DNA of 6,890 nt, from NCBI GenBank assembly GCA_005239615.1, contig SBBR01000009.1, positions 1 to 6,890 on the forward strand, in the 5' to 3' direction. The position numbers and the translations under genes are program-made. The notes below the pieces were generated by a model. The model saw only the letters and a list, made by a program, of their open reading frames with translations, was not told the origin of the DNA and did no database searches. Positions 1-5,044 of the stretch are shown one piece after another (position 1 is the stretch's first letter; every line of letters starts with the position of its first letter). The DNA is from an archaeon (lineage in GTDB: Archaea > Iainarchaeota > Iainarchaeia > Iainarchaeales > Iainarchaeaceae).

Positions 1-66
1 AAAAAGGACTTAATAATGGCTTGGCAGCGACCGATAAGTAATAAAAAGCGAACAAGCAACAAGTAA
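1..66 (+). CDS. Possible C-terminal tail of an upstream gene (partial)
   Basis: The frame starting at base 1 is open from the window edge to the TAA at 64-66. It reads as a short, strongly basic peptide ending in SNKKRTSNK, a plausible charged C-terminus of a protein that begins outside the window. An ATG at 16-18 in the same frame could instead start a 16-residue peptide. The open stretch is only 21 codons, so it may be chance. If real, it lies 36 bases upstream of the next gene on the same strand and could share its transcript. No function can be assigned. Confidence 0.25.
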   Translation, partial: KKDLIMAWQRPISNKKRTSNK

Positions 67-91
67 TACAGCATTAACAGGTTAATCAGAG

Positions 92-98
92 AAGGTGA
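92..98 (+). promoter_or_regulatory. Ribosome-binding site deciding the TTG start at 103
   Basis: AAGGTGA complements the archaeal 16S rRNA 3' end (core GGTGA at 94-98) and ends 4 bases before the TTG at 103-105. No ATG or GTG in this frame is near, so this site is the main support for a TTG start. A loose A/T-rich stretch at 36-47 could be a TATA element but is not distinctive. Confidence 0.55.
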
Positions 99-102
99 AC
101 AA

Positions 103-978
103 TTGTACCCTGAAGGCGGAGCAGAACCCGCGCCTGCGACTGATTACAACGAACCGATAACGCAAAAGATTGGCGCGCACCTTGAAGGGCTAATCCCAAT
201 TATCCTCATCGTGATTATAGGATTCCTCCTCGCGCTCAAGTTCGGGGTCATTGACAGCAGAACACCAATAATTGGCTCTGTCGCGGACATCCTCGGCCCT
301 TCCATTGGCAGCGGGGAGAAGACAAGGCTGCTCATAATAGGCGCCACGAGCCAGGAAGTCATAGACATCCTGAATGACCAGAGGGACAGGGTTGAATACA
401 TCACGCGCACAACTGACACCCTCGAAAGGAACCCTGTTGACCAGCTCGCCAACTTCGACATAGTGATGCTGGACCAGAGCGAGCAATCCAACAAGGAAGT
501 TTCCAAGAAACTCGGCGAGGCACTGCAAAGGTTCGTGAAGAACGGCGGCAAATTCATACTGGTCGGAGATTCAGGTATAAGGAGGCCTGACACCTTTGAC
601 GTTATAGGCTGGAGGAACACTTTCGGCGACATTGTTCCAGTTGAGTGCGATAGGGTGGTGAACAACCAGCCAACATGCACAGCCCCGATTCTCGTGAATG
701 GGAAGCTTTTAAGGCAGGACGAAAGGCACAGAATAATGCAGGGCATCGATATCTTCCCCGCGGACCCCTTCAGGAACGCGACGTTCAGAGTCTTTAACGT
801 TTCCGAAACAGGGAGGGAAATCGCCTACATCCAGAGCGTAGACATAGACAAGAAAACATATCCTGCGGTTGTGGAGAAAAACCTCGTGATAGGCAAGGTC
901 ATTTACTTCAACTACAACCCCGGCATCACAAGGGGAATATTCGAGAGCACCCTGAATTACCTCGGCGTGGTGCAGTAA
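103..978 (+). CDS. Membrane-anchored protein with a GATase1-like domain
   Basis: The 291-residue protein has a short acidic/proline-rich N-terminus (about 1-25), one strongly hydrophobic segment (about 30-50, rich in Ile/Leu), and then a soluble domain. From about residue 75 there is a Rossmann-like alternation: a strand LLIIGATS, a helix, a strand FDIVMLDQ (118-125), a long helix, and the strand KFILVGDSG (150-158) after NGG. This pattern is typical of GATase1-like/ThuA-like or DUF4350-like folds. No catalytic Cys-His-Glu triad is evident; the two cysteines (182, 192) bracket a short loop and could form a disulfide if the domain lies outside the cell. The single anchor without a clear signal-peptide cleavage site suggests a tethered domain. 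A binding or scaffold role is possible, but the function is unknown. The TTG start is supported by the preceding GGTGA site. The fold call is by pattern only. Confidence 0.8.
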   Translation: MYPEGGAEPAPATDYNEPITQKIGAHLEGLIPIILIVIIGFLLALKFGVIDSRTPIIGSVADILGPSIGSGEKTRLLIIGATSQEVIDILNDQRDRVEYITRTTDTLERNPVDQLANFDIVMLDQSEQSNKEVSKKLGEALQRFVKNGGKFILVGDSGIRRPDTFDVIGWRNTFGDIVPVECDRVVNNQPTCTAPILVNGKLLRQDERHRIMQGIDIFPADPFRNATFRVFNVSETGREIAYIQSVDIDKKTYPAVVEKNLVIGKVIYFNYNPGITRGIFESTLNYLGVVQ

Positions 979-999
979 CGCGGCGTGCAGTTTCCACCG

Positions 1000-1005
1000 T
1001 ATAAA
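1000..1005 (+). promoter_or_regulatory. Possible TATA box in the 979-1176 spacer
   Basis: TATAAA lies 30-35 bases upstream of the ATG of a short ORF at 1035. The distance would suit an archaeal promoter with a very short leader. No purine-rich BRE is obvious upstream, so this is weak. Confidence 0.2.
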
Positions 1006-1010
1006 CCAGC

Positions 1011-1023
1011 CCAGCTAAGCTGG
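1011..1023 (+). repeat. Small perfect hairpin after the GATase1-like gene
   Basis: CCAGC-TAA-GCTGG forms a 5-bp stem with a 3-base loop, 33 bases after the stop of the preceding gene. No T-run follows it, so it is not a convincing terminator; archaeal termination relies mainly on T-rich tracts. It could be a minor RNA structure or chance. Confidence 0.3.
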
Positions 1024-1034
1024 ACTTGGCTCCT

Positions 1035-1133
1035 ATGCTCGCCATACGAAACAACAAAGTGTTCTTCCCAACTAAAACTTTCCGATACCTCAAAGTGCAT
1101 GAAAAGCTAATTTTGAAGAAATTTCCTTTCTGA
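1035..1133 (+). CDS. Possible 32-residue basic small protein
   Basis: An ATG-to-TGA ORF of 33 codons fills most of the spacer between the GATase1-like gene and the winged-helix gene. Its product is basic and hydrophobic, ending in KLILKKFPF. A TATAAA element lies about 30 bases upstream, but there is no clear ribosome-binding site; the start would be nearly leaderless. The ORF ends just before the promoter of the next gene. No family is recognised. ORFs of this size arise often by chance, so it is listed only because of the promoter spacing. Confidence 0.2.
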   Translation: MLAIRNNKVFFPTKTFRYLKVHEKLILKKFPF

Positions 1134-1138
1134 AAGCG

Positions 1139-1154
1139 AAAGGTATTTATATAT
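1139..1154 (+). promoter_or_regulatory. Archaeal promoter (BRE/TATA) of the winged-helix gene
   Basis: A purine-rich BRE-like stretch (GCGAAAGG, 1136-1143) runs into TATTTATATAT (1144-1154). The box centre, near 1150, is about 27 bases before the ATG at 1177. That is the standard distance from TATA box to transcription start in archaea, so transcription probably begins at or next to the start codon and the mRNA is leaderless. This fits the absence of a ribosome-binding site. The first TCATGA box overlaps the end of the TATA element. Confidence 0.7.
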
Positions 1155-1211
1155 CATGACCCTATCATGATACAACATGAACAATCATGATATTCTCCAC
1201 ACAGTCATGAC
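1153..1211 (+). promoter_or_regulatory. Helically phased TCATGA operator-like array
   Basis: Four perfect TCATGA palindromes start at 1154, 1165, 1185 and 1205, and a one-mismatch copy (ACATGA) starts at 1175. Spacings are 11, 10, 10 and 20 bases, that is one or two helical turns. The copy at 1165 extends to a perfect 10-bp palindrome TATCATGATA; those at 1185 and 1205 extend to 8 bp. The array covers the end of the TATA box, the predicted transcription start and the first codons of the winged-helix gene. Such placement would allow cooperative binding on one face of the DNA and repression. Autoregulation by the encoded protein is inference. Confidence 0.6.
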
Positions 1212-1650
1212 AGAAAAGGAAATGCTCGCAAAGCTCAGCCCGCAGTTCCAGAACATGACTGACCTTGACGAAATACTAAGGCATGCAGACAGCCCAAAGG
1301 TTCAGGCGATGCTTATGTATAGGGTTGTGCAGGAAAAAGAGCGCACAAACGCCCTGTTGCAGGCATTGAACGACAAGTATGACCGCATTATGCTCTCCCT
1401 GAAGACCGGGAATAGCGAGGCACAGCAGCTTCCGGCCCAGGGGAATAAGTTCGAGGTCCTCGCGGAGCAGGACCAGCTAATCCTCAAAAACATAGAGGAG
1501 AGGGGCGGGTGCTCGGCAAAGGACATCAAAATTATGCTCAATTACAAGGGTCTCAATGCCGCGTGCCAGAGGCTCAACAGGCTTTTCCGCGACGGGCACC
1601 TCAAGAAGGTGCAGAGCGGAAGGAAGGTATTATACTTAGCGAAATGCTAG
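1177..1650 (+). CDS. Coiled-coil plus winged-helix DNA-binding protein
   Basis: The 157-residue protein has an N-terminal part with the local motif MTDLDEILRHADSPKVQAML, then a charged helix (about 42-77) of coiled-coil character, a Gln/Pro linker (about 80-90), and a C-terminal winged helix (about 95-156). In the last part, a helix LAEQDQLILKNIEERG is followed by a turn (GCSAKDIKIML), a recognition-helix candidate (GLNAACQRLNRLFRDG) and a basic hairpin ending KVLYLAK. The likely role is transcription regulation or chromatin binding, probably as a dimer through the coiled coil. No membrane segment or metal site is clear, though there are three cysteines (112, 130, 157). The start at 1177 is chosen because it lies about 27 bases from the TATA box (leaderless). 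An in-frame ATG at 1207 (residue 11) is an alternative that would put the whole operator array upstream or at its start. The target is unknown; the array at its own promoter is the obvious candidate. Confidence 0.85.
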   Translation: MNNHDILHTVMTEKEMLAKLSPQFQNMTDLDEILRHADSPKVQAMLMYRVVQEKERTNALLQALNDKYDRIMLSLKTGNSEAQQLPAQGNKFEVLAEQDQLILKNIEERGGCSAKDIKIMLNYKGLNAACQRLNRLFRDGHLKKVQSGRKVLYLAKC

Positions 1651-1685
1651 GAACAGTAGGGAATAACTCCAAACAAGGGCGAAAT

Positions 1686-1760
1686 GGGGCAGTCCTACTA
1701 CTTTCAACCCCCACCTCAGGGCTGTACCCGCCCCTTTAACTCCCATCGCCTTTTCTTTTC
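1686..1760 (+). terminator. Probable terminator of the winged-helix gene
   Basis: GGGGC (1686-1690) and AGTCCT (1691-1696) can pair with GCCCC (1730-1734) and AGGGCT (1718-1723), allowing one G-U pair and a 6-base bulge on the 3' side. The structure is followed by a pyrimidine tract TTTTCTTTTC at 1751-1760. The T-rich tract 100 bases past the stop is what archaeal termination mainly needs; the hairpin may add stability to the 3' end. A structured 3' UTR is also possible. Confidence 0.4.
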
Positions 1761-1774
1761 GTTACAGGAAAAGA

Positions 1775-1817
1775 CCTTGTCCCTTTGGGGCGAGGCCTCG
1801 TCCACGAGTGGACAAGG
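1775..1817. repeat. Nested inverted repeat in the gene-free region
   Basis: CCTTGTCC (1775-1782) and GGACAAGG (1810-1817) are exact reverse complements around a 27-base centre. The centre contains a second stem, CTCG-TCCA-CGAG (1797-1808), and an overlapping perfect palindrome CGAGGCCTCG (1791-1800). It lies just after the T-rich tract that ends the winged-helix transcript and in no supported gene. It could be an RNA hairpin, a protein-binding site or a relic of a mobile element; the sequence alone does not choose between these. Confidence 0.4.
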
Positions 1818-1845
1818 AAAATGCGACCCAAAAAGTAAAGTGTAA

Positions 1846-1874
1846 GCTTCGCGATAACACGAAGCAAAAAAAAA
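1846..1874 (-). terminator. Minus-strand T9 tract with adjacent hairpin
   Basis: On the minus strand a run of nine T (complement of A 1866-1874) is followed by a 6-bp hairpin, GCTTCG/CGAAGC (1860-1865 and 1846-1851) with an 8-base loop. The T-run precedes the hairpin, unlike a bacterial intrinsic terminator, but T-runs alone stop archaeal RNA polymerase. It lies about 75 bases beyond the last recognisable part of the minus-strand glycosyltransferase remnant and could be its old terminator. Confidence 0.35.
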
Positions 1875-1947
1875 GAGAACCGCTCACGCTGTTTAGCCAT
1901 ACACTACAATCGAATTCAGCCCAAAGAGTCTGCTTAATTCTTTTCTT

Positions 1948-2186
1948 GACCATTATTTCGGCGGCATATGGCTGGTGCCAGACAAGAAAAGCTGCCGCAA
2001 AAAACACGGAAAGCATCTGCGGCTGCTGGAAAACTCGTTATAATTGTCCGCCCTTAGCCATGCGATTATCTTGGCGTGCTGGAGGTAGACGGTCTCGTCC
2101 AACCAGTGCACGGTTTCAAATGGAATGACGCGGATTGCAAAAGAAATTGCCAGCAGCAAAATCAGGGCGAGATGGATAATGTCCAC
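1948..2186 (-). pseudogene. Decayed N-terminus of a GT39-like membrane glycosyltransferase
   Basis: Reading right to left from a GTG at 2186, the product starts with a hydrophobic helix (DIIHLALILLLAISFAIRV), then an extracytoplasmic loop with LDETVYLQHAK. This matches the first loop of GT39/PMT-type enzymes, where an acidic residue is needed for transfer from polyprenyl-phosphate sugar. After NYNEF (about 2031) the expected continuation is found only in another frame (MLSVFFAAAFLVW, then PYAAEIMV, ending near 1948). This implies a one-base deletion or two-base insertion near 2020-2030. Beyond 1948 the frame stays open for a while but no longer looks like the family, and the remaining 300 or more residues are missing. 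It is a truncated, frameshifted remnant. It diverges from the HerA-like gene and shares the A/T-rich promoter region with it. The start is uncertain. Family assignment rests on the motif pattern, not a search. Confidence 0.6.
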
Positions 2187-2218
2187 ACCAAATAACCACT
2201 TTTCCGTAATAAGCAGAG

Positions 2219-2257
2219 GCCTGGCAAGAAATAAAAACGTGTTGAGGAATGCCAGGC
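2219..2257. repeat. 8-bp inverted repeat beside the divergent promoter
   Basis: GCCTGGCA (2219-2226) and TGCCAGGC (2250-2257) are exact reverse complements separated by 23 bases, which include an A-rich stretch (AGAAATAAAAAC). The repeat lies between the start of the minus-strand glycosyltransferase remnant and the promoter of the HerA-like gene. It could be an operator or a hairpin in the leader of the old minus-strand transcript. Confidence 0.4.
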
Positions 2258-2263
2258 GGGACC

Positions 2264-2281
2264 AAATTTAAAGTTTAAATA
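2264..2281. promoter_or_regulatory. Symmetrical divergent TATA region
   Basis: ATTTAAA-G-TTTAAAT (2266-2280) is a perfect 15-base palindrome about a central G. On the plus strand TTTAAATA (2274-2281) is a TATA box centred about 25 bases before the ATG at 2303. On the minus strand the other arm (TTTAAATT) can serve the remnant glycosyltransferase, predicting a start near 2242. A plus-strand start from the first arm, near 2292, would allow a short leader with the ribosome-binding site. Use of both directions is inference. Confidence 0.55.
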
Positions 2282-2291
2282 CAGGAACAGC

Positions 2292-2296
2292 GTGAT
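2292..2296 (+). promoter_or_regulatory. Ribosome-binding site of the HerA-like gene
   Basis: GTGAT matches the core of the archaeal anti-Shine-Dalgarno complement (GGTGATC) and is 6 bases before the ATG at 2303. It would be transcribed only if initiation occurs from the upstream arm of the promoter; from the nearer TATA box the gene would be leaderless. Confidence 0.4.
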
Positions 2297-2302
2297 GATA
2301 TA

Positions 2303-3598
2303 ATGAAGTACGAGATGTCGGCCGAGAATGCCGTGATTGGCAGGAGCGCCGAGGACCTCGAGCGCTACAGGGACAAGGGAACTGCCTATTTCGGCAAGGT
2401 TGTGATGAGCGCGGGTGAGAAGCCCGTGCTCGGCCGGAAAATACTCATTGATGTGGCGAAGCCGCACCTCATGCTGATTTGCGGCAAGAGGGGCTCTGGA
2501 AAAAGCTACGCACTCGCGGTTTTCATCGAGGAGATGGCGCGCCTCGACCCAGAGGTAAGGCAGCGCGTGAGCTCGATTGTGATTGACACTGTTGGGATAT
2601 TCTGGAGCCTGAAGGTGCCCGTCCGCAACAACCCACAAGAGCTTGAGAAGTGGGACCTGAAGCCGGACAAGACTGACGCACGAGTACTCGTCCCGAAAGG
2701 CATGCTGGAGTTCTACAGGAAAAAGGATTTGCCAGTTGACGGGGCATTCACCCTGCGCGTTTCCGAGCTCGACACACCAGAGTGGATGAACCTTTTCAAG
2801 GTCACATGGAAGGAGCCTGAGGGAGTGCTCATCAGCAGGGCAGTTGAGAGCGTGCGCGAGAAAATGGGTTCATTGTACGGCATCGACGAGCTCATTTCCG
2901 CGTGCAGGAACGACATCGAGGCCGGGAAAAGTGTGAGGGACGCCGTTGTCGGTAGGTTCGAGAACGTGAAAACATGGGGGGTCTTCGAGAAGGAAGGCAC
3001 GAGGCTCAGGGACATCGCGAGGCCCGGCATGATTACCGTGATTGATGTTTCCTCCTACAGGCAGGCCGCGGGAATGGAGGGCACGCGCGACATAATAGTC
3101 GGGTTACTCGGCAAGAAGCTGTTCGAGGAGAGGATGCTGTACCGCAAGGAGGAGGAAATGAGGTTCGTGAAGGGCCTGGGCAGGGAGAGCGAGCTGCCAA
3201 TAATCTGGATGTTCATCGACGAGGCTCACATGTTCATGCCGAAGGACGAGGAGAGCTTCGCACTCTCTGTGCTTCTCGAGTGGATACGCGTGGGGAGGCA
3301 GCCTGGCCTTTCATTGGTGCTTGCGACGCAAAGGCCAAACAAGTTACACCCGGACGCGATAAGCCAGTGCGACCTGTTCATTTCAGGCAGGATGACCGCG
3401 AGGCCAGACATAGAGGCGGTGTCGCAGCTCCGCCCATCCTACCTCCACCAGGACTTCGACAAGTACTACCAGGAAATGCCGAGGGCGAAAGGATACGCAC
3501 TCATCCTTGATGATGAGAGCGAGAAGCTCTGGCTCGTGAAGGTCAGACCGCGGTTCTCGTGGGACGCCGGGACAACGGCAAACGCTTTCAGGGATTGA
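2303..3598 (+). CDS. HerA/DUF87-type P-loop ATPase
   Basis: The 431-residue soluble protein has a Walker A motif GKRGSGKS at 61-68 inside LMLICGKRGSGKSYALAV, and a Walker B motif with four hydrophobic residues then DEAH (306-309). A polar strand follows at 337-345, ending ATQRP, and then an arginine-containing segment ISGRMTA (360-366). This order is characteristic of HerA/FtsK/VirB4-related ATPases of the DUF87 group, which work as hexameric rings on DNA. Family members act in DNA end processing (HerA with the nuclease NurA), DNA translocation or conflict systems. The N-terminal 45 residues are short compared with the HAS-barrel of classic HerA, and no NurA-like nuclease gene lies in the window, so the specific role is open. 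No membrane segment is present. The start at 2303 is supported by GTGAT and by the TATA box. Arginine and lysine codons (AGG, AAG) resemble those of the flanking genes, with no sign of recent transfer. Confidence 0.9.
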   Translation: MKYEMSAENAVIGRSAEDLERYRDKGTAYFGKVVMSAGEKPVLGRKILIDVAKPHLMLICGKRGSGKSYALAVFIEEMARLDPEVRQRVSSIVIDTVGIFWSLKVPVRNNPQELEKWDLKPDKTDARVLVPKGMLEFYRKKDLPVDGAFTLRVSELDTPEWMNLFKVTWKEPEGVLISRAVESVREKMGSLYGIDELISACRNDIEAGKSVRDAVVGRFENVKTWGVFEKEGTRLRDIARPGMITVIDVSSYRQAAGMEGTRDIIVGLLGKKLFEERMLYRKEEEMRFVKGLGRESELPIIWMFIDEAHMFMPKDEESFALSVLLEWIRVGRQPGLSLVLATQRPNKLHPDAISQCDLFISGRMTARPDIEAVSQLRPSYLHQDFDKYYQEMPRAKGYALILDDESEKLWLVKVRPRFSWDAGTTANAFRD

Positions 3599-3652
3599 CG
3601 ATTGGGCGCTGTCATAGGCATAAATGCCAAAGGCCCCTGGACATTGGACTTT

Positions 3653-3660
3653 GGGGTGGG
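3653..3660 (+). promoter_or_regulatory. Ribosome-binding site deciding the start at 3664
   Basis: GGGGTGGG lies 3 bases before the ATG at 3664, with the GGTG core at 3655-3658. It favours this ATG over more upstream codons that lie inside the end of the HerA-like gene. A small palindrome GGCAT-AA-ATGCC at 3617-3628 upstream contains a weak TATA-like core (CATAAATG); otherwise the gene may be read through from the ATPase gene, since no T-rich tract separates them. Confidence 0.4.
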
Positions 3661-3663
3661 AGC

Positions 3664-4960
3664 ATGGGCGGTTGGGGTTTCGGTGGTACCCTAAAGGGCC
3701 TGAATGCGAATTACCTGCTGAAGAAAGCAGTTGGGATAAAATGGATTGCGCTCTTTTTTCTCGTTATCCTCGCTGCGCAGCTCTATCAGGCAAACCTCTT
3801 TGCGTGGGACCCGACGGCCTACCTCTTTAACGGCAAGTAGCTCTGTGGGGAGAAGATCTACTTCGAGTTCCTGAGGCCGCCCCTCCTTGCAATAATGAAC
3901 TGCCTCACAGGCACTAGCCTCCACTCCATCGCCCTCAGCGCTGCAATCGCTTCCCTGCTCTACTTCGCTGCTGTCACCCTAATTGATTTCCGCGAGAGGA
4001 AGAGGCTTGGTACTAGCCAATTTACTTTCGCCGCGTTCTCGTTCCTGTTCCCCATAATACTCATCCAGTCGAATTTCGGCAGCGACCTCTTCGCCCTCTC
4101 GTTCATGCTCCTCGCCCTGGCTCTGGATGGCCCGGTTAAGAAAGGGGCCGCTTTTGCGCTTGCGACGCTTTCACGGTACAACTACTTTCTATATATAGTG
4201 CTCTTCCCGTTCCAGCTGAAGCGCAGCGAATGGCCGAGGTTCCTGCTCCCTGTGCTGCTGCTCTGGTTCCAGTGGCTGGCATTCAACTATGCGGAAACCG
4301 GCAGCCCATTCCTTCAGTGTGGAGGAGTCGCTCTACCTGAACGTGAAGCAGAAAGCATTCTTCTCCGGGGTTGGAACCGAGCATGTTCTCACAATACTTT
4401 TTTTCGCGGCAACTGCACTCATGGCCCTCAGGGAAAAAAGGGCGCAGGCAAAATTTAGCGCGTTTGGAAGAATTGGCGCGCTCATGTTCATATTCTCCGG
4501 CATAAAGGAAAGCCGGTTCCTCATTCGGGTGACTGTTCCGCAGGCCCTGAACGTCTCAGGGGGCGCCAGTGAGAGGGGCGCGAAAATGCTGCTCTCCGGG
4601 GCGGTAGTGTTGCTTGCCGCTTATGGCATCTACACCATGATTAATGCAGGCCACTTTGTGCCGGAGCTGCCGCCGCAGGCAGACCTGAACGGGTGCAGGG
4701 TGATGAGCGACTGGTGGGTGTATTTCTACCAAGAAGGCGTTGTGGCTGAGTCCCTGTCTGCCCCCCATGACTTCAATGCAGCTGTGTCGGAAGGCGTAAC
4801 ACTCGTGCTGTTCAACAAGGAGGCTTACAGAAAATACTTGCCTACCGGCCATGCTGTGACAGAAAAACATGGTTATGTTATAGTAGCTCCAAAGGGATGC
4901 ACCCAGGCAAGGAATCAGTTTACCCTGAAAATTTGGCCGGTGGATGAAGCAAAATTATGA
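3664..4960 (+). pseudogene. GT39-like membrane glycosyltransferase broken by TAG and a frameshift
   Basis: Two disruptions split an otherwise nearly full-length gene (about 430 codons). The first part has a TM helix (WIALFFLVILAAQLYQ) and FAWDPTAYLFNGK, then TAG at 3838-3840. The same frame continues without a gap as LCGEKIYFEFLRPPLLAIM, a typical GT39 first loop with the RPP motif. Further helices follow: one with SNFGSDLFALSFMLLALAL, whose Asp matches the second conserved acidic site, and one with LSRYNYFLYIVLFPF. After NYAETGSPF (near 4310) the family pattern resumes one base later as SVEESLYLNVKQKAFFSG, then GIKESRFLI, a last helix (LLSGAVVLLAAYGIYTMI) and a roughly 100-residue extracytoplasmic tail ending at the TGA of 4958-4960. 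A one-base insertion or two-base deletion between about 4305 and 4320 explains the shift. The enzyme would have moved a sugar from polyprenyl phosphate. Sequence decay is otherwise slight, so inactivation is recent, or these are sequencing errors. The 57-residue product before TAG is unlikely to be functional. Confidence 0.75.
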
Positions 4961-5023
4961 CGGCGCGAAAATATGCCTACAGACCATTGGCCGCACCGTT
5001 AACTATCCAGTAGCCGGACAAGG

Positions 5024-5031
5024 TTTAAATT
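5024..5031 (+). promoter_or_regulatory. TATA box of the intact glycosyltransferase gene
   Basis: TTTAAATT lies in the 84-base spacer after the broken glycosyltransferase and resembles the box ahead of the HerA-like gene. Its spacing predicts a transcript start near 5050-5054, downstream of the ATG at 5045, which would favour the ATG at 5063. A GGTG motif at 5034-5037 fits the ATG at 5045 (7-base gap) but would then need read-through from an upstream promoter. Confidence 0.45.
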
Positions 5032-5044
5032 AAGGTGCCTGTTG

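Noticed and set aside
36..68. Direct repeat AAGTAATA at 36-43 and 61-68
   Set aside because: Two A/T-rich 8-mers 25 bases apart are easily produced by chance, and one lies in a possible coding tail.
144..746. 200-codon open frame on the minus strand opposite the GATase1-like gene
   Set aside because: It is antisense to a gene with a coherent anchor and fold pattern, and its own product is a low-quality Ser/Leu-rich sequence with no family look.
1154..1210. TCATGA array as a CRISPR array
   Set aside because: The units are 6-10 bases with 10-base spacing, far shorter than CRISPR repeats and spacers, and no cas genes are present.
1686..1740. Possible tRNA, because of the GGGGC...GCCCC ends
   Set aside because: The span is only about 50 bases and lacks recognisable D, anticodon and T arms; a terminator or 3' UTR hairpin explains it better.
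1808..2128. 106-codon plus-strand open frame in the gene-free region
   Set aside because: It has no ribosome-binding site or plausible protein pattern, and it lies opposite the better supported glycosyltransferase relic.
2162..2638. 158-codon open frame on the minus strand overlapping the HerA-like gene start
   Set aside because: It runs opposite the Walker A region of a clear ATPase gene and has no recognisable domain.
4957..5013. 18-codon ORF overlapping the end of the broken glycosyltransferase by ATGA
   Set aside because: It is very short, has no ribosome-binding site, and its product shows no features; the ATGA overlap is probably chance.
1775..5023. GGACAAGG recurring at 1810, near 2369 and at 5016 as a shared regulatory motif
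   Set aside because: The copy near 2369 is an ordinary coding stretch (Arg-Asp-Lys codons), and an 8-mer of these common codons is expected to recur; only the inverted repeat at 1775-1817 is kept.
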